Part shown: positions 1-8,018 of the stretch, piece after piece | Layout of the letters: the number at the start of each line of letters is the position of its first letter | Numbering within the stretch: position 1 is the first letter of the stretch | Assembly (NCBI GenBank): GCA_037445635.1 | Contig: JBBIKC010000011.1 | Span: forward strand, 1 to 64,000 | Source of the DNA: JBFMCC01 sp037445635 | GTDB taxonomy: Bacteria > Chloroflexota > Anaerolineae > Anaerolineales > Villigracilaceae | Reading direction: 5' to 3' | DNA length: 64,000 bases | Position numbers and translations under genes: made by a program | The notes under the pieces: generated by a model | Databases searched by the model: none | The model's input: the letters and a program-made list of their open reading frames with translations, nothing else | What the model was told of the DNA's origin: nothing

Positions 1-1042
1 AGTCAATCAGCACGCCCTTTTCGTTGCCCGATTCGATGAAGCAGTTGGCATGACCGTCGAATTTGGGGAGCGGCTCCAGCCCTTCCATGTGACGGAGGAT
101 GTTCTCGACGACGACATCAAGCATGAAGTGCGCCACCGACCCAGCCTTCGATGCGGGCGCGTTGCTGGCATCGCCGATCAGCCAGACGTTCGGCCATTTT
201 TCACTTTGCAGGGTGTGCTTGTTGACCGGGACGAAGTTCAATTCATCGCCCATGCCCGATGCGCCGATCACTTCCGCGCCCATGTTGGTGGGAATGGTGA
301 CCAAAAGATCGTAGGAAATCTCGCGCCCATCGTAGGAACGGATCGCCTGTTTGGCATTGTCCACTTCCATGATCATGTATTCTGTTTCCAATTCGATGCC
401 GCGGTCTTCCAGCATACCGCCCAGGATCGAGGAGGCGCGCGGCTTGGTAAACGCTCCGGGCAGGGGGGTGACGAAGGCGATGTCCACTTTTTCGCGGATG
501 CCGCGTTCGCGGAAGAACCAGTCCGCGAGGAAGAGGAATTCCAGCGGCGCGACGGGGCATTTGATGGGCATCTCTGCCACGTTGAGCACCATGCGGCCGC
601 CCTTCCAGAATTTGAAGAAACGCGCCAGAGCCGCCGCACCCTCGGGGGTGTAAAAGTCGAAGATGTTCTTGCGCCAGCCGCCTCCATCCAGCAGGCCGGC
701 TGTCTCTTCGGGGCGGATGTAACTGCCGGTGGCGATGACTAGATAATCGTAGTTGATGGCCCGTCCCCCGTTCAACTTGACGCGGTTCTGGTCAGGCTCG
801 ATTAATTCGATCTCGCCAAAATTCACCTCCACGGTGGGCGGCAGAAAATTGCGCTTGGGTTTGACCACATCGGAGGGGGAGTAAATGCCGAAGGGGATGA
901 ACAGGAAGCCCGGCTGGTAATAGTGATTCTCATCCTTGTCCACAATGAGAATCCGCCACTCCTGCAGGTCGAGAGCCTGCGCCATTTTGTTGGCCACCAT
1001 GGTTCCGCCCGTGCCAGCGCCAAGGATCAAGAAGGTTTTCAT
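1..1042 (-). CDS. Sulfide:quinone oxidoreductase-like FAD flavoprotein (C-terminus cut by window edge)
   Basis: Members of this family oxidise sulfide at FAD and pass electrons to the quinone pool at the membrane. The N-terminus has the dinucleotide-binding glycines (GAGTGG, residues 8-13), a second ATGS motif near residue 104, a lone redox-type cysteine in KCPVAP (Cys162), and a late GD motif before a segment with another cysteine (HANCF), as in SQR relatives. The ATG at 1042 is preceded by an AGGAG-type site. About 347 residues are visible and the extreme C-terminus is missing. It lies 16 bases downstream of an ArsR gene, which fits a sulfur-responsive operon. A generic NADH dehydrogenase-like enzyme is the alternative. 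Confidence 0.82.
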   Translation of the reverse strand, partial: MKTFLILGAGTGGTMVANKMAQALDLQEWRILIVDKDENHYYQPGFLFIPFGIYSPSDVVKPKRNFLPPTVEVNFGEIELIEPDQNRVKLNGGRAINYDYLVIATGSYIRPEETAGLLDGGGWRKNIFDFYTPEGAAALARFFKFWKGGRMVLNVAEMPIKCPVAPLEFLFLADWFFRERGIREKVDIAFVTPLPGAFTKPRASSILGGMLEDRGIELETEYMIMEVDNAKQAIRSYDGREISYDLLVTIPTNMGAEVIGASGMGDELNFVPVNKHTLQSEKWPNVWLIGDASNAPASKAGSVAHFMLDVVVENILRHMEGLEPLPKFDGHANCFIESGNEKGVLID

Positions 1043-1058
1043 TGTTTTCTCCTATAGT

Positions 1059-1391
1059 TTAGAGGATTGCTTCGACCAATTCTGCGCGCTTGGTCAATCC
1101 GTCGCGCATTACCGCCCGTAATAAATCCAAAGCCTGGATCAGGCGGTCATCGGCGATGGCGTATTCGATGACCGTTCCCAGGCGTTTTGCAGTGACCATG
1201 CCGCGCTCGCGCAATACCTTGAGGTGACGTGAAATCAGCGGTTGCGGCAAATCCAGTTCGTTGCATAGCTCGGTTACGTTGCGTACGCCCTGCGACAGCG
1301 TATAAAGGATCATGATGCGGTTTGGGTCTGCCAGTCCGGCGCAGACCTCGGCATGGAGTTGGGTGACTTCCGTTTCCAGCGTCTTGTTCAT
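1059..1391 (-). CDS. ArsR/SmtB-family transcriptional regulator
   Basis: This 110-residue winged-helix repressor has the family core: a helix with LADPNRIMIL (residues 20-29), a recognition helix around LPQPLISRHLKVL (48-60) and a beta-wing at KRLGTVIEYA. Two cysteines, Cys17 and Cys43, are present. The classic metal motif ELCVCD is replaced by ELCNELD, so thiol or persulfide sensing is more plausible than arsenite sensing; that is inference. It is the first gene of an operon with the SQR-like enzyme. An AAGGA site precedes the ATG, and an inverted repeat lies just upstream, as expected for autoregulation. Confidence 0.88.
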   Translation of the reverse strand: MNKTLETEVTQLHAEVCAGLADPNRIMILYTLSQGVRNVTELCNELDLPQPLISRHLKVLRERGMVTAKRLGTVIEYAIADDRLIQALDLLRAVMRDGLTKRAELVEAIL

Positions 1392-1403
1392 CTTGGATTT
1401 CCT

Positions 1404-1423
1404 TATATGCCAATATCCATATA
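1404..1423. promoter_or_regulatory. Probable ArsR-type operator
   Basis: TATATG and CATATA form a perfect 6-bp inverted repeat with an 8-bp spacer, 12 bases before the regulator's start codon and overlapping the likely -10 region of the operon. Position and AT-rich symmetry match autoregulatory sites of the ArsR family. Confidence 0.55.
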
Positions 1424-1496
1424 TTGTTGTGATGGTAGCGAATGTCTTCTATAAATTTAAGTGTCCCAAGTAATGGGATGGAGAGGATGGATGTAA

Positions 1497-1522
1497 TAAT
1501 TTGTGAAAATAATCACAAATTA
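1497..1522. promoter_or_regulatory. CRP/FNR-family binding palindrome
   Basis: A perfect 10-bp inverted repeat (TAATTTGTGA and TCACAAATTA) with a 6-bp spacer contains the exact TGTGA-N6-TCACA core of CRP-family sites. It lies between the divergent arsR/SQR operon and the I42 inhibitor genes, 105 bases before the former start and 154 before the latter. The bound regulator is not in this window. Confidence 0.7.
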
Positions 1523-1676
1523 ACTTGTACAACCGTCCTTTATTTGTTACACCTTGATTGATGCCGCTTGAACGGAATGTGAAATGCGGATGGAGAACGA
1601 TCCGAGCCTGCCGCGCGGAACAAAAATGCGGAGAGACGGCATATAATCAACGCATAATTTGATTCTGGGAGCAACA

Positions 1677-2081
1677 ATGATGAGAAGAAGCCACATTATT
1701 CTGTTCATCGCGGTGATTGCCCTCACTGCCTGCGGCGGACAATCAACAGCCGCATCTGCTTCAACTCCCTCCGACCGGCCCGTTGTCACGGACCCTGACA
1801 GACCCATCGAGGTCAATGCGGGTGAGGAGTTCGAAATTGTTCTGGAGACCAACCCGAACACCGGCCTGCACTGGGAGGTGGCTGTAGAACTGGATACGGA
1901 GGTCGTGGATTACGTCTGGAAGGAGTTCATTGCCAAAAGCAACCATCCCGAATCCTCCGGCTGGGATGTATGGACTTTCAAGGCGGTTGCGCCTGGAGAA
2001 GCTGCCATTACTCTGGGTTATTATCGCGGTTTCAGCGATGTTGCCAGCCGCACGGTTGTGTTCACCATCGTTGTCAAGTAG
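1677..2081 (+). CDS. Chagasin-type (I42) protease inhibitor lipoprotein, copy 1
   Basis: I42 proteins are small secreted inhibitors of papain-like cysteine peptidases. This 134-residue protein has a short signal peptide ending in LTAC (lipobox), a Ser/Thr-rich linker, then the loop NPNTGLHW, equivalent to the NPTTG loop of chagasin, and the C-terminal GYYRGF segment. GGGAG lies 5 bases before the ATG at 1677, and TATAAT lies at 1642-1647. A second inhibitor gene follows after 13 bases. Targets could be host, community or own C39/papain-like enzymes. Confidence 0.8.
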   Translation: MMRRSHIILFIAVIALTACGGQSTAASASTPSDRPVVTDPDRPIEVNAGEEFEIVLETNPNTGLHWEVAVELDTEVVDYVWKEFIAKSNHPESSGWDVWTFKAVAPGEAAITLGYYRGFSDVASRTVVFTIVVK

Positions 2082-2094
2082 ACAGAGGAGAACT

Positions 2095-2490
2095 ATGAAA
2101 AGGCGACTCTTCCTGTTGTTTGTCTTTGCCCTGACTCTTGCCGCCTGCGGGGGGAAACCCACGAAGTCTCCCGTGGAAGAACTTGTCCTCTCCGACCCCG
2201 GCAAGACCATCGAAGCCGCGGCGGGGAGCGAGTTCAAGATCGTCATCGAGTCCAACCCATCAACAGGCTATCACTGGGAACTGGTGAGTGAGTTGGATGG
2301 AGGCATCCTTCAATTCGTCTCGAAGGATTACCGCGCCGACGAACCCGTCATGCCGGGTTCGGGCGGTGTGGATGTGTGGACCTTCCGCGCCCTTGCCGCG
2401 GGCGAGACGACCATCACTCTCGGTTATTATCCGCCCGGTCAGGGCGAGCCCGCCGCGCAGGAAGTCACATTCACGGTCGTTGTGAAATAA
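2095..2490 (+). CDS. Chagasin-type (I42) protease inhibitor lipoprotein, copy 2
   Basis: This 131-residue paralogue of the preceding gene has a signal peptide with lipobox LAAC, the inhibitory loop NPSTGYHW and the distal strand TLGYYPPG. The start at 2095 is chosen because AGAGGAG ends 4 bases upstream and the signal peptide begins there. The pair are about as long as each other and share the core plan, so they look like a tandem duplication that has diverged. They form one transcription unit ended by a hairpin at 2495-2521. Confidence 0.8.
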   Translation: MKRRLFLLFVFALTLAACGGKPTKSPVEELVLSDPGKTIEAAAGSEFKIVIESNPSTGYHWELVSELDGGILQFVSKDYRADEPVMPGSGGVDVWTFRALAAGETTITLGYYPPGQGEPAAQEVTFTVVVK

Positions 2491-2494
2491 AAAA

Positions 2495-2521
2495 GTAGAG
2501 CGAGAGGGTGTCTCGCTCTAC
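2495..2521. terminator. Hairpin terminator between convergent genes
   Basis: A perfect 11-bp stem (GTAGAGCGAGA and its complement) encloses a 5-base loop. The run of A before it gives a U-tract on the minus strand, so it best terminates the minus-strand gene at 2539-2970 and may also stop the inhibitor operon. Confidence 0.75.
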
Positions 2522-2538
2522 CAAATTTACCCCGTCCG

Positions 2539-2970
2539 TTATTCGGTTTTCTTCGCGCGTTTGCGCGGGGCGGGAGCAGTGTCCGCTTCGGGCGGCGCGG
2601 ACGCGTCCACGCGCGCGGCAGGCGCGGGGTCGAGGGCGATGCGGGCATTTCGTCTGCCCAGCCAGTACGCGCCGTACAGCAGTCCGAAGAAGACCGTCAG
2701 TTTTACCAGTCCGCCGAGCAGGAAGAGGCCGCCGAAGGGGACGAAGCCGTGCCTGCTCATCGGGAAGCCCCGGCCCCCGCGCCGGTCCGGCAGCGGATGT
2801 TGCCATTCGCCGCGGGGCGTGAAGCCGTCCCAGCCGCGGTCGAAGGGCGAGACGCGGTCCGAGGCGAATGTAGTCGTGCGAACATGCCAGGCGTACGCGA
2901 GCGCGCCCAGCGCGCCGATCACTGCCAATGCAATGACGATCCCGAGGATCCATTTCCAGGTTCTACTCAT
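2539..2970 (-). CDS. Small two-helix membrane protein, function unknown
   Basis: The 143-residue product has a hydrophobic helix at about residues 7-28, a Gly/Pro/Arg-rich extracytoplasmic stretch, a second helix near residues 80-102 and a charged Ala/Pro tail ending in Lys residues. GGAG lies 8 bases before the ATG at 2970; an open frame extends upstream but has no better start. No family is recognised. It is convergent with the I42 pair and divergent from the next gene. Confidence 0.65.
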   Translation of the reverse strand: MSRTWKWILGIVIALAVIGALGALAYAWHVRTTTFASDRVSPFDRGWDGFTPRGEWQHPLPDRRGGRGFPMSRHGFVPFGGLFLLGGLVKLTVFFGLLYGAYWLGRRNARIALDPAPAARVDASAPPEADTAPAPRKRAKKTE

Positions 2971-3055
2971 AATTGATCTCCTTATGCGGCGTGAATCATA
3001 ATCGAGGCGTGTAAAAAGAATGTCAAGATTTCGTGTTGATTTGGATGAGACACGG

Positions 3056-3061
3056 TACAAT
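3056..3061 (+). promoter_or_regulatory. -10 box (TACAAT) of a leaderless gene
   Basis: TACAAT ends 6 bases before the ATG at 3068, so transcription should begin at or next to the start codon. No Shine-Dalgarno sequence is present. Confidence 0.55.
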
Positions 3062-3067
3062 CCGCCC

Positions 3068-3691
3068 ATGACCCCAAACAAGTCTCCTCTCCTGTTTTTC
3101 TTCATTACGCTGCTTGCGATTTCCGCGCTCTCGCTCCTTGGCCCGCAGGAACAGGACCTGGGCGCCAACGTGCGGATCGTGTACCTGCACGGCGCGTGGG
3201 TGTTGACCGCGGAACTGGCCTTTGCTCTCTCGGCTCTCGCGGGACTGGCGGGTTTGGTTGCCCGTCGGGACGTATTCCACGCCTGGAGCGCCGCCCTCGG
3301 ACGCGCGGGCCTTGTCTTCTGGGTGACGTACCTGCCGCTCTCGATGCTGGCAATGCAGGCCAACTGGAATGGGCTGTTCCTGTCCGAGCCGCGTTTCCGC
3401 CTCGCGCTCACGTTCGCGGTGGTGGGCGTGTTGCTGCAGATCGGCCTGTGGCTTATCAATCAGAAGCGGTTGACATCTTTTGCGAATCTCGCATTCTTTG
3501 TCGTGTTACGCGTTGTGTTTGCCGCCGCGCAGAACATCATGCATCCGCCGCCTTCGCCCATCTTCAATTCGGGGAATTATGCCATTATCGGATTCTTCGT
3601 CGGTTTGAATTTGCTGACCTGGGTCGCGGCATACTTTCTCACGCGCTGGTTTCTCGCCGTTCGGCCCGCGGACTTTTTCGCTGACCTTTGA
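3068..3691 (+). CDS. Six-helix membrane protein resembling CcmC/CcsA heme-handling proteins
   Basis: The 207-residue product is almost entirely hydrophobic with about six helices. An early segment, VRIVYLHGAW, resembles the RIxYxHVPxAW stretch of CcmC/CcsA cytochrome c assembly proteins, and a later NIMHPPPSP resembles their second conserved histidine loop. These similarities are from memory and moderate. The start at 3068 sits right after TACAAT and matches the beginning of hydrophobic sequence; the frame opens further upstream without an RBS. No other cytochrome maturation gene is adjacent. Confidence 0.55.
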   Translation: MTPNKSPLLFFFITLLAISALSLLGPQEQDLGANVRIVYLHGAWVLTAELAFALSALAGLAGLVARRDVFHAWSAALGRAGLVFWVTYLPLSMLAMQANWNGLFLSEPRFRLALTFAVVGVLLQIGLWLINQKRLTSFANLAFFVVLRVVFAAAQNIMHPPPSPIFNSGNYAIIGFFVGLNLLTWVAAYFLTRWFLAVRPADFFADL

Positions 3692-3794
3692 CCGGCGGGC
3701 AGGAGGATTCCCTTGCCGCAACCGGCATCCCGGACAGACTTGAAGGCAAGGTCGCGGGTCAGGGACAGAATCGCCTCGAAGAATCTTTGATTCG

Positions 3795-3816
3795 AAAAGC
3801 GCGCAACCGCGCTTTT
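3795..3816 (+). terminator. Hairpin terminator
   Basis: AAAAGCGCG and CGCGCTTTT form a 9-bp stem with loop CAAC in the 303-base gap after the CcmC-like gene. The stem ends in T residues, as expected for an intrinsic terminator. The rest of this gap holds only the promoter of the next gene. Confidence 0.6.
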
Positions 3817-3950
3817 ATCCTGGTATTCGACTTGCACCGGGATTTCATGCGGGCCGGATGGACGTTCCGGGGACATGCGGGCGAGTGGCGGAAACCACAC
3901 TTTCCAACAAGAACTCATTTCGCGTGGTCTTCCATCGGCCATCCTTGCTG

Positions 3951-3956
3951 TATAAT
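3951..3956 (+). promoter_or_regulatory. -10 box TATAAT for the C39-like/SH3b gene
   Basis: TATAAT lies 38 bases before the ATG at 3995. A GGAG site (3983-3986) then guides translation, so this transcript has a normal leader. Confidence 0.5.
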
Positions 3957-3994
3957 CAAAGCACCTTATCCGTATCCGCCAATGGAGGCGACCC

Positions 3995-5203
3995 ATGTCC
4001 TTCAAACTCGTTTACTATTCCCAGCAGGACCCGCAATGGAAGAACGACATCCTCGGCTTCGGCGACCCGGGCGACACGCTCGGCTACGTCGGCTGCGCGC
4101 TCACCAGCGTGGCCATGCTGCTCAGCGGGCACGGCTTTCCCGAAACGCCCAAGAGCCTCAACCAGAAACTCAAGAACATCAACGGCTTTGCCGGCGCGGG
4201 CATCCGCTGGGGATCCGTCAGCCAGTTATATCCACAAGTGACCGTCAAATCAATCATCGCCTGCGCCGATACTCCCGCGCCCCTGGCCCAGATCGACGCG
4301 GCCATCGCGGCCGGCCAGCCCGCCATCGTCATGGTGGACAGCACCCCTGCGCCCGGCCTGCTCACCCACTGGGTGGTGCTTTACGCGCGCAAAGGCGACG
4401 ATTACCTCATGCTCGACCCCTGGCCCTACCAGCCCGATGTCACCAAAGAGACCCTGCTCATGCCGCGCTACAGCCAGGGCAATCCGCTCCAGCGTTCGAT
4501 CATGCACGTCATCCTGTACGAGAGCGCAACTGCGGACGGAACCGTCACATTGCCCTCCGGGACCACGACGACGCCCAGCGCGCCTCCCCCGGCTGAGACA
4601 GAGACGCCTCAGACTCCGCCGGTGTCTGCTCCCGTTTCGACGGGATTGCCGCAGGCCCGCGTCAAAGCCGATGTGACCTGGGGCCTCAACATCCGCACCA
4701 GCGAAGATACCTCCAGCATGGCTAACGTGGTCGCCACCGTCCCGGCTGGGACGCAATTGACCGTCGTCGAGCCCGGCGGCGCGGCCAAGATCGGCGCGGT
4801 CAACCAGTGGGTTCGCGTGCGCGCCCCCAACGGCAAGGAGGGAGTCGCCGCGGCGTGGTACCTGGAGAAAGTCGCGGAGGCCGCGCCGGCCCCTGCCCCG
4901 GCGCCCACACCTTCGTCCACGCCATCCACGACATCGTCCTCAACGCCGAACACGATTCCCAAACCTCCCAAACTGACCGTGGTGGTTTCATCCAAGGCCG
5001 GTGCGGGCGGACTGAAAGTCTATCAAACGGCTTCCGCCTCGAGTGCGGTCGTCGCCACCGAAAAAGCGGGTGCGAAACTCACTGTGGTCGAAGCCGCCAG
5101 CGCCGCCACGTCCAAGATCGGCAAAACGGGACAGTGGATTAATGTGAAGTCCACCACCGGGAAGCGCGGTTACGTGAAGGCCGATTACGTACAGGCGAAG
5201 TGA
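3995..5203 (+). CDS. C39-like cysteine peptidase with two SH3b domains
   Basis: The 402-residue protein begins directly with a papain-like C39_2 fold: Cys34 in GYVGCALTS, a histidine in LTHWVVLYA (about 125) and Asp in MLDPWPY (about 141) form the likely triad. Two SH3b domains follow (about 222-292 and 325-400), each preceded by a Pro/Thr/Ser-rich linker. No signal peptide is visible despite a cell-wall-binding architecture, so export, if any, is non-classical. GGAGG precedes the ATG. Possible roles are wall peptide cleavage or an inactive binding module. Confidence 0.75.
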   Translation: MSFKLVYYSQQDPQWKNDILGFGDPGDTLGYVGCALTSVAMLLSGHGFPETPKSLNQKLKNINGFAGAGIRWGSVSQLYPQVTVKSIIACADTPAPLAQIDAAIAAGQPAIVMVDSTPAPGLLTHWVVLYARKGDDYLMLDPWPYQPDVTKETLLMPRYSQGNPLQRSIMHVILYESATADGTVTLPSGTTTTPSAPPPAETETPQTPPVSAPVSTGLPQARVKADVTWGLNIRTSEDTSSMANVVATVPAGTQLTVVEPGGAAKIGAVNQWVRVRAPNGKEGVAAAWYLEKVAEAAPAPAPAPTPSSTPSTTSSSTPNTIPKPPKLTVVVSSKAGAGGLKVYQTASASSAVVATEKAGAKLTVVEAASAATSKIGKTGQWINVKSTTGKRGYVKADYVQAK

Positions 5204-5230
5204 CAACCTGCCTCGATCAATGATGACGTA

Positions 5231-5256
5231 GCAACGGCCCCGCGGGAAATCGTTGC
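5231..5256 (+). terminator. Weak hairpin, possible terminator
   Basis: GCAACG pairs with CGTTGC around a GC-rich centre 28 bases after the stop of the SH3b gene, followed by GTTT only. This is weak evidence. Confidence 0.3.
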
Positions 5257-5289
5257 GTTTGCGGGAATTTGTTCTTCAGGAGACCTGAA

Positions 5290-6678
5290 TTGACTTTGCG
5301 CGCCGCCGCCCGTGCCGGCTTGATCGTCTGGACCGCGTTGACCGTCCTCTTTGCCATCCAGACGCTGTGGCAGGGGACAGAGAATCCGCTGATCAAGACC
5401 GGGCCGCATTCCATCCTCGGCATTACGATGGCCTCGGTCGTCCTGGCGTGGCTGCTGGGCGGGGGCCTGCTGGGGTTGATTCGCTACGGAAGAATCGATG
5501 ATAAGAATATCTTCACATGGGCGGGATTCTTCCTGGTCGCTTTGCTTTACCTTAACATCCTGCGCGAGCGGACGGAATACGGCGACATCGAATACTATAT
5601 TGATGCGGCCATGCGGCTGTACCGCGGCAGGCCGCTGCCGCCCGAATATCTCTACCCGCCGTTCTGGGCCTGGTTCCTTAAATTCTTTGCATCTTCCGGC
5701 GAAAAGGGTCTCCTGCTGGTGATGTGGACTCTCAACGCGCTGGCGGTTTTCCTCTTTTACTTTCTCCTGCAACGCATCCTGCAAACCTACGGTTTCTCCT
5801 CGCGCCTCGCCGCGCTGACCGCGACCGCGTTCATGCTGGTCAACATGCCGCTGTTGCGGACTTTGTTCTACGGCCAGGTGAACCTGCACGTGGTCAACCT
5901 CATCTTCATCAGCCTGCTGGCCTATCCGCGGACGCGACCGCTTTCGGCACTGGCGCTGGGGCTGGCTGTACATTTGAAGATTGCTCCTGCCGTTCTCGCG
6001 CTCGCCTTTCTGTTGAATCGCGACTGGCGCTGGATGGTCTGGTTCGGGCTGAGTCTGGCCGCGGTCGGCGCGCTGCCTTACCTCACCGACGGCCTGTCCC
6101 CGTATCTGGGTTTCCTGAACAACAGCCTGCTCTTCACCGCCGAACGGATGACCAACTTCCGCGAGACCTCGATTGACACCCTGTTTACCGCGCTCGGTTC
6201 TCTCCTGAATCTGGACTTTGCCATCACGCGCTATGGCGTGTACGCTGTGAAATTGATTCTGCTTGGCGCGGGACTGCTGGTCATGCGCTCTGACATTAAA
6301 TCCAAAACCTTTTTCGCGGATAACGAAAAAGGCGCGGTCGTTTACAATGCCGCGCCCGCGCTCCTGCTGTTGATGACCCTGCTCTCGCCGCTGGTGTGGG
6401 AACATTACGGCGTCTTCCTGACCCTGCCCTTCCTGCTCCTGTTCAAGCGGCTGGATACTCCCGCCGACTGGATGGGCTTCGGCTTCATCTACTTTATCGA
6501 ATTTCTACTCCCGACTTTCGACTATTTCCCCTGGTCGTTTGCAAGACTGATTGCGGCGTTGATCGTTCTGTGGATGATGTGGAAAGCCGCGGCGGCGGCC
6601 GCCCCCTCGTCCGCGTTCGAGGCGGCAGGCCGCTGGCTGGAGGGTCTGCGCTTCAAGCAAAACGGAGCGGACTTGTGA
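5290..6678 (+). CDS. GT87-type (DUF2029) integral membrane glycosyltransferase
   Basis: GT87 enzymes use polyprenyl-phosphate sugars to build cell-surface glycans. The 462-residue protein has about ten hydrophobic helices, an early YGDIEYYIDA loop where the family carries its catalytic acidic residue, the YLYPPFWAW motif, GQVNLHVVNL and the lysine loop LAVHLKIAP. The TTG at 5290 is chosen because CAGGAG lies 7 bases upstream; another TTG at 5269 is possible. It stands alone, facing a convergent operon, and the stop codon lies in the loop of the shared terminator. Confidence 0.8.
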   Translation: MTLRAAARAGLIVWTALTVLFAIQTLWQGTENPLIKTGPHSILGITMASVVLAWLLGGGLLGLIRYGRIDDKNIFTWAGFFLVALLYLNILRERTEYGDIEYYIDAAMRLYRGRPLPPEYLYPPFWAWFLKFFASSGEKGLLLVMWTLNALAVFLFYFLLQRILQTYGFSSRLAALTATAFMLVNMPLLRTLFYGQVNLHVVNLIFISLLAYPRTRPLSALALGLAVHLKIAPAVLALAFLLNRDWRWMVWFGLSLAAVGALPYLTDGLSPYLGFLNNSLLFTAERMTNFRETSIDTLFTALGSLLNLDFAITRYGVYAVKLILLGAGLLVMRSDIKSKTFFADNEKGAVVYNAAPALLLLMTLLSPLVWEHYGVFLTLPFLLLFKRLDTPADWMGFGFIYFIEFLLPTFDYFPWSFARLIAALIVLWMMWKAAAAAAPSSAFEAAGRWLEGLRFKQNGADL

Positions 6679-6691
6679 GGTCCGCTCCGTT
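6661..6691. terminator. Bidirectional terminator hairpin overlapping the GT87 stop codon
   Basis: A 12-bp perfect stem (AACGGAGCGGAC and complement) has a 7-base loop that contains the TGA stop of the plus-strand gene. It separates convergent genes. Confidence 0.65.
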
Positions 6692-6696
6692 GATTC

Positions 6697-7323
6697 TCAT
6701 CGGTCCTGGTGCGGGAGCCGCGACAGGATGGATTGATCCGCTTTTTTGCGCGGCCCGCCCGGGGTCCCGCCGCCGAAGCGCAGGCTTTCCATCTCGTGGC
6801 TGAAGCGCATCCAGTCTTGCACCAGGATCACGAAATGCGGCGTCTGATCCTTGAAGAAGAATTGCGAAAGGAAAAAGCGGATGATCGCGGGCGGCGCAGG
6901 CCAGCCGTTCAGTTCGATCACCACCGCCGTGCGGCTGGCGTAGGCGGAAAGCAGTTCGCGCTTCCAGCCGCGCACTTTGGCGGGCGGGAACAACGACTGC
7001 ATCTCGGCTGTGGACGAACGCGTGAAACGCCGGTATGAAATGTTCAGGCGCAGGAACGGCGTGACCAGCCGCAGGTAACCCGCCATCGGCTGAACGTAGG
7101 CCACGCCGCGCATGATCAGCAGAATCATCGTAAACAGCATCGTCCCACCGCCCAGGACCACCAGTCCCTGCCAGCGCCAGGCCTGGATGATTCCAAACGG
7201 GTTGCGCGAAACGGCGAAGGCCAGCAGGAACAGCCCCAGCGCCAGGGTCAGCGTGACAGGCCACCAGCGATTCATCATCTGCTGGTAGACGATCAGCGGA
7301 TAACGACGGCCGGCGCGCGCCAT
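6697..7323 (-). CDS. Membrane protein, function unknown, last gene of the ssb operon
   Basis: The 208-residue product has two adjacent hydrophobic helices (about 22-42 and 50-72), then a soluble part with VVIELNGWP and VILVQDWMRFS and a basic C-terminus. No family is recognised with certainty. It starts 3 bases after the translin-like gene, with GAGAG upstream of the ATG, so it is the fourth gene of the ssb-DUF3467-translin operon. Confidence 0.65.
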   Translation of the reverse strand: MARAGRRYPLIVYQQMMNRWWPVTLTLALGLFLLAFAVSRNPFGIIQAWRWQGLVVLGGGTMLFTMILLIMRGVAYVQPMAGYLRLVTPFLRLNISYRRFTRSSTAEMQSLFPPAKVRGWKRELLSAYASRTAVVIELNGWPAPPAIIRFFLSQFFFKDQTPHFVILVQDWMRFSHEMESLRFGGGTPGGPRKKADQSILSRLPHQDR

Positions 7324-7326
7324 GAC

Positions 7327-8013
7327 TTACTCTCCCGATTCCTCCGGGACCCCGAACCCGCCCCGCGCGGACTCAACCTGCCCGCCGTCCAACTGTCCGC
7401 TCAACCGCGCGATGGCCTGCTCGAGGTGCTCCCCGCGCAGGCTGAAGGTGATGTCGCCGCGCGTCTTCTCGATGATGGAACGCGCCACATCCGTCTGGCG
7501 GCGCAGGCCGTTGGTGATGGCGTCGGGATAATCCATGGTGACCAGCACGGCGTAGATCTCGTCCATGATGCCCAGCAGGCGTTCAGCCTCCGGCGCATAG
7601 CCTCCGCGCAGGATGTCGAGAATGCGGCGGCGCAATTCACCGATCACCTCGGCCAGCCCGTTGAGATAGGTCGCACCGATGACGCCCAGTTCATCGGGCG
7701 TGGGCAGAGGCTGATTCTGAATGAGCGCGCAGACCGTATTGGCCTCCACGAATTCCTTGAGGGCGTCCTGGGTGTAACCCGCGAAGTATAGATCGGGATA
7801 ATCTTTCAGATCGGCGCGCAGCGCGTCGGCCAGTGTCCGCGCCTCGGCGAGGTGAGCGGCCATCTCGTCGGTATCGCCGCGATGCACGGCGCGGATCGAG
7901 AGCGCGCAGGCGCGCGTCAGTTGTCTCGCCCGCGCCAGAGCCTGGTCGCGCGCCGCGTTGCGGTCATCGAAATTCTGGCGGATCTGTTCGGAGATCTGTT
8001 CGAGTTTGTGCAT
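7327..8013 (-). CDS. Translin-family protein
   Basis: Translins are all-alpha ring-forming proteins that bind single-stranded DNA and RNA; relatives are common in archaea and scattered in bacteria. The 228-residue protein is nearly all helical and has the family signatures SIRAVHRGD (about 39-47), DLYFAGYTQDALKEFVEA (about 73-90), LPTPDELGV and GLRRQTDVARSIIEKTRGD. The Glu-rich second motif corresponds to the segment holding catalytic acidic residues in TRAX. It sits in one operon with SSB and DUF3467, which supports a single-strand nucleic acid role. Confidence 0.8.
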   Translation of the reverse strand: MHKLEQISEQIRQNFDDRNAARDQALARARQLTRACALSIRAVHRGDTDEMAAHLAEARTLADALRADLKDYPDLYFAGYTQDALKEFVEANTVCALIQNQPLPTPDELGVIGATYLNGLAEVIGELRRRILDILRGGYAPEAERLLGIMDEIYAVLVTMDYPDAITNGLRRQTDVARSIIEKTRGDITFSLRGEHLEQAIARLSGQLDGGQVESARGGFGVPEESGE

Positions 8014-8018
8014 GGGAT

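Noticed and set aside
2971..3459. Minus-strand frame extending the small membrane protein gene upstream
   Set aside because: Covers the divergent CcmC-like gene; RBS and hydrophobic start at 2970 fit a shorter protein.
5185..6405. 406-codon minus-strand frame
   Set aside because: Antisense shadow of the GT87 gene; Gln/Arg-rich composition typical of a shadow.
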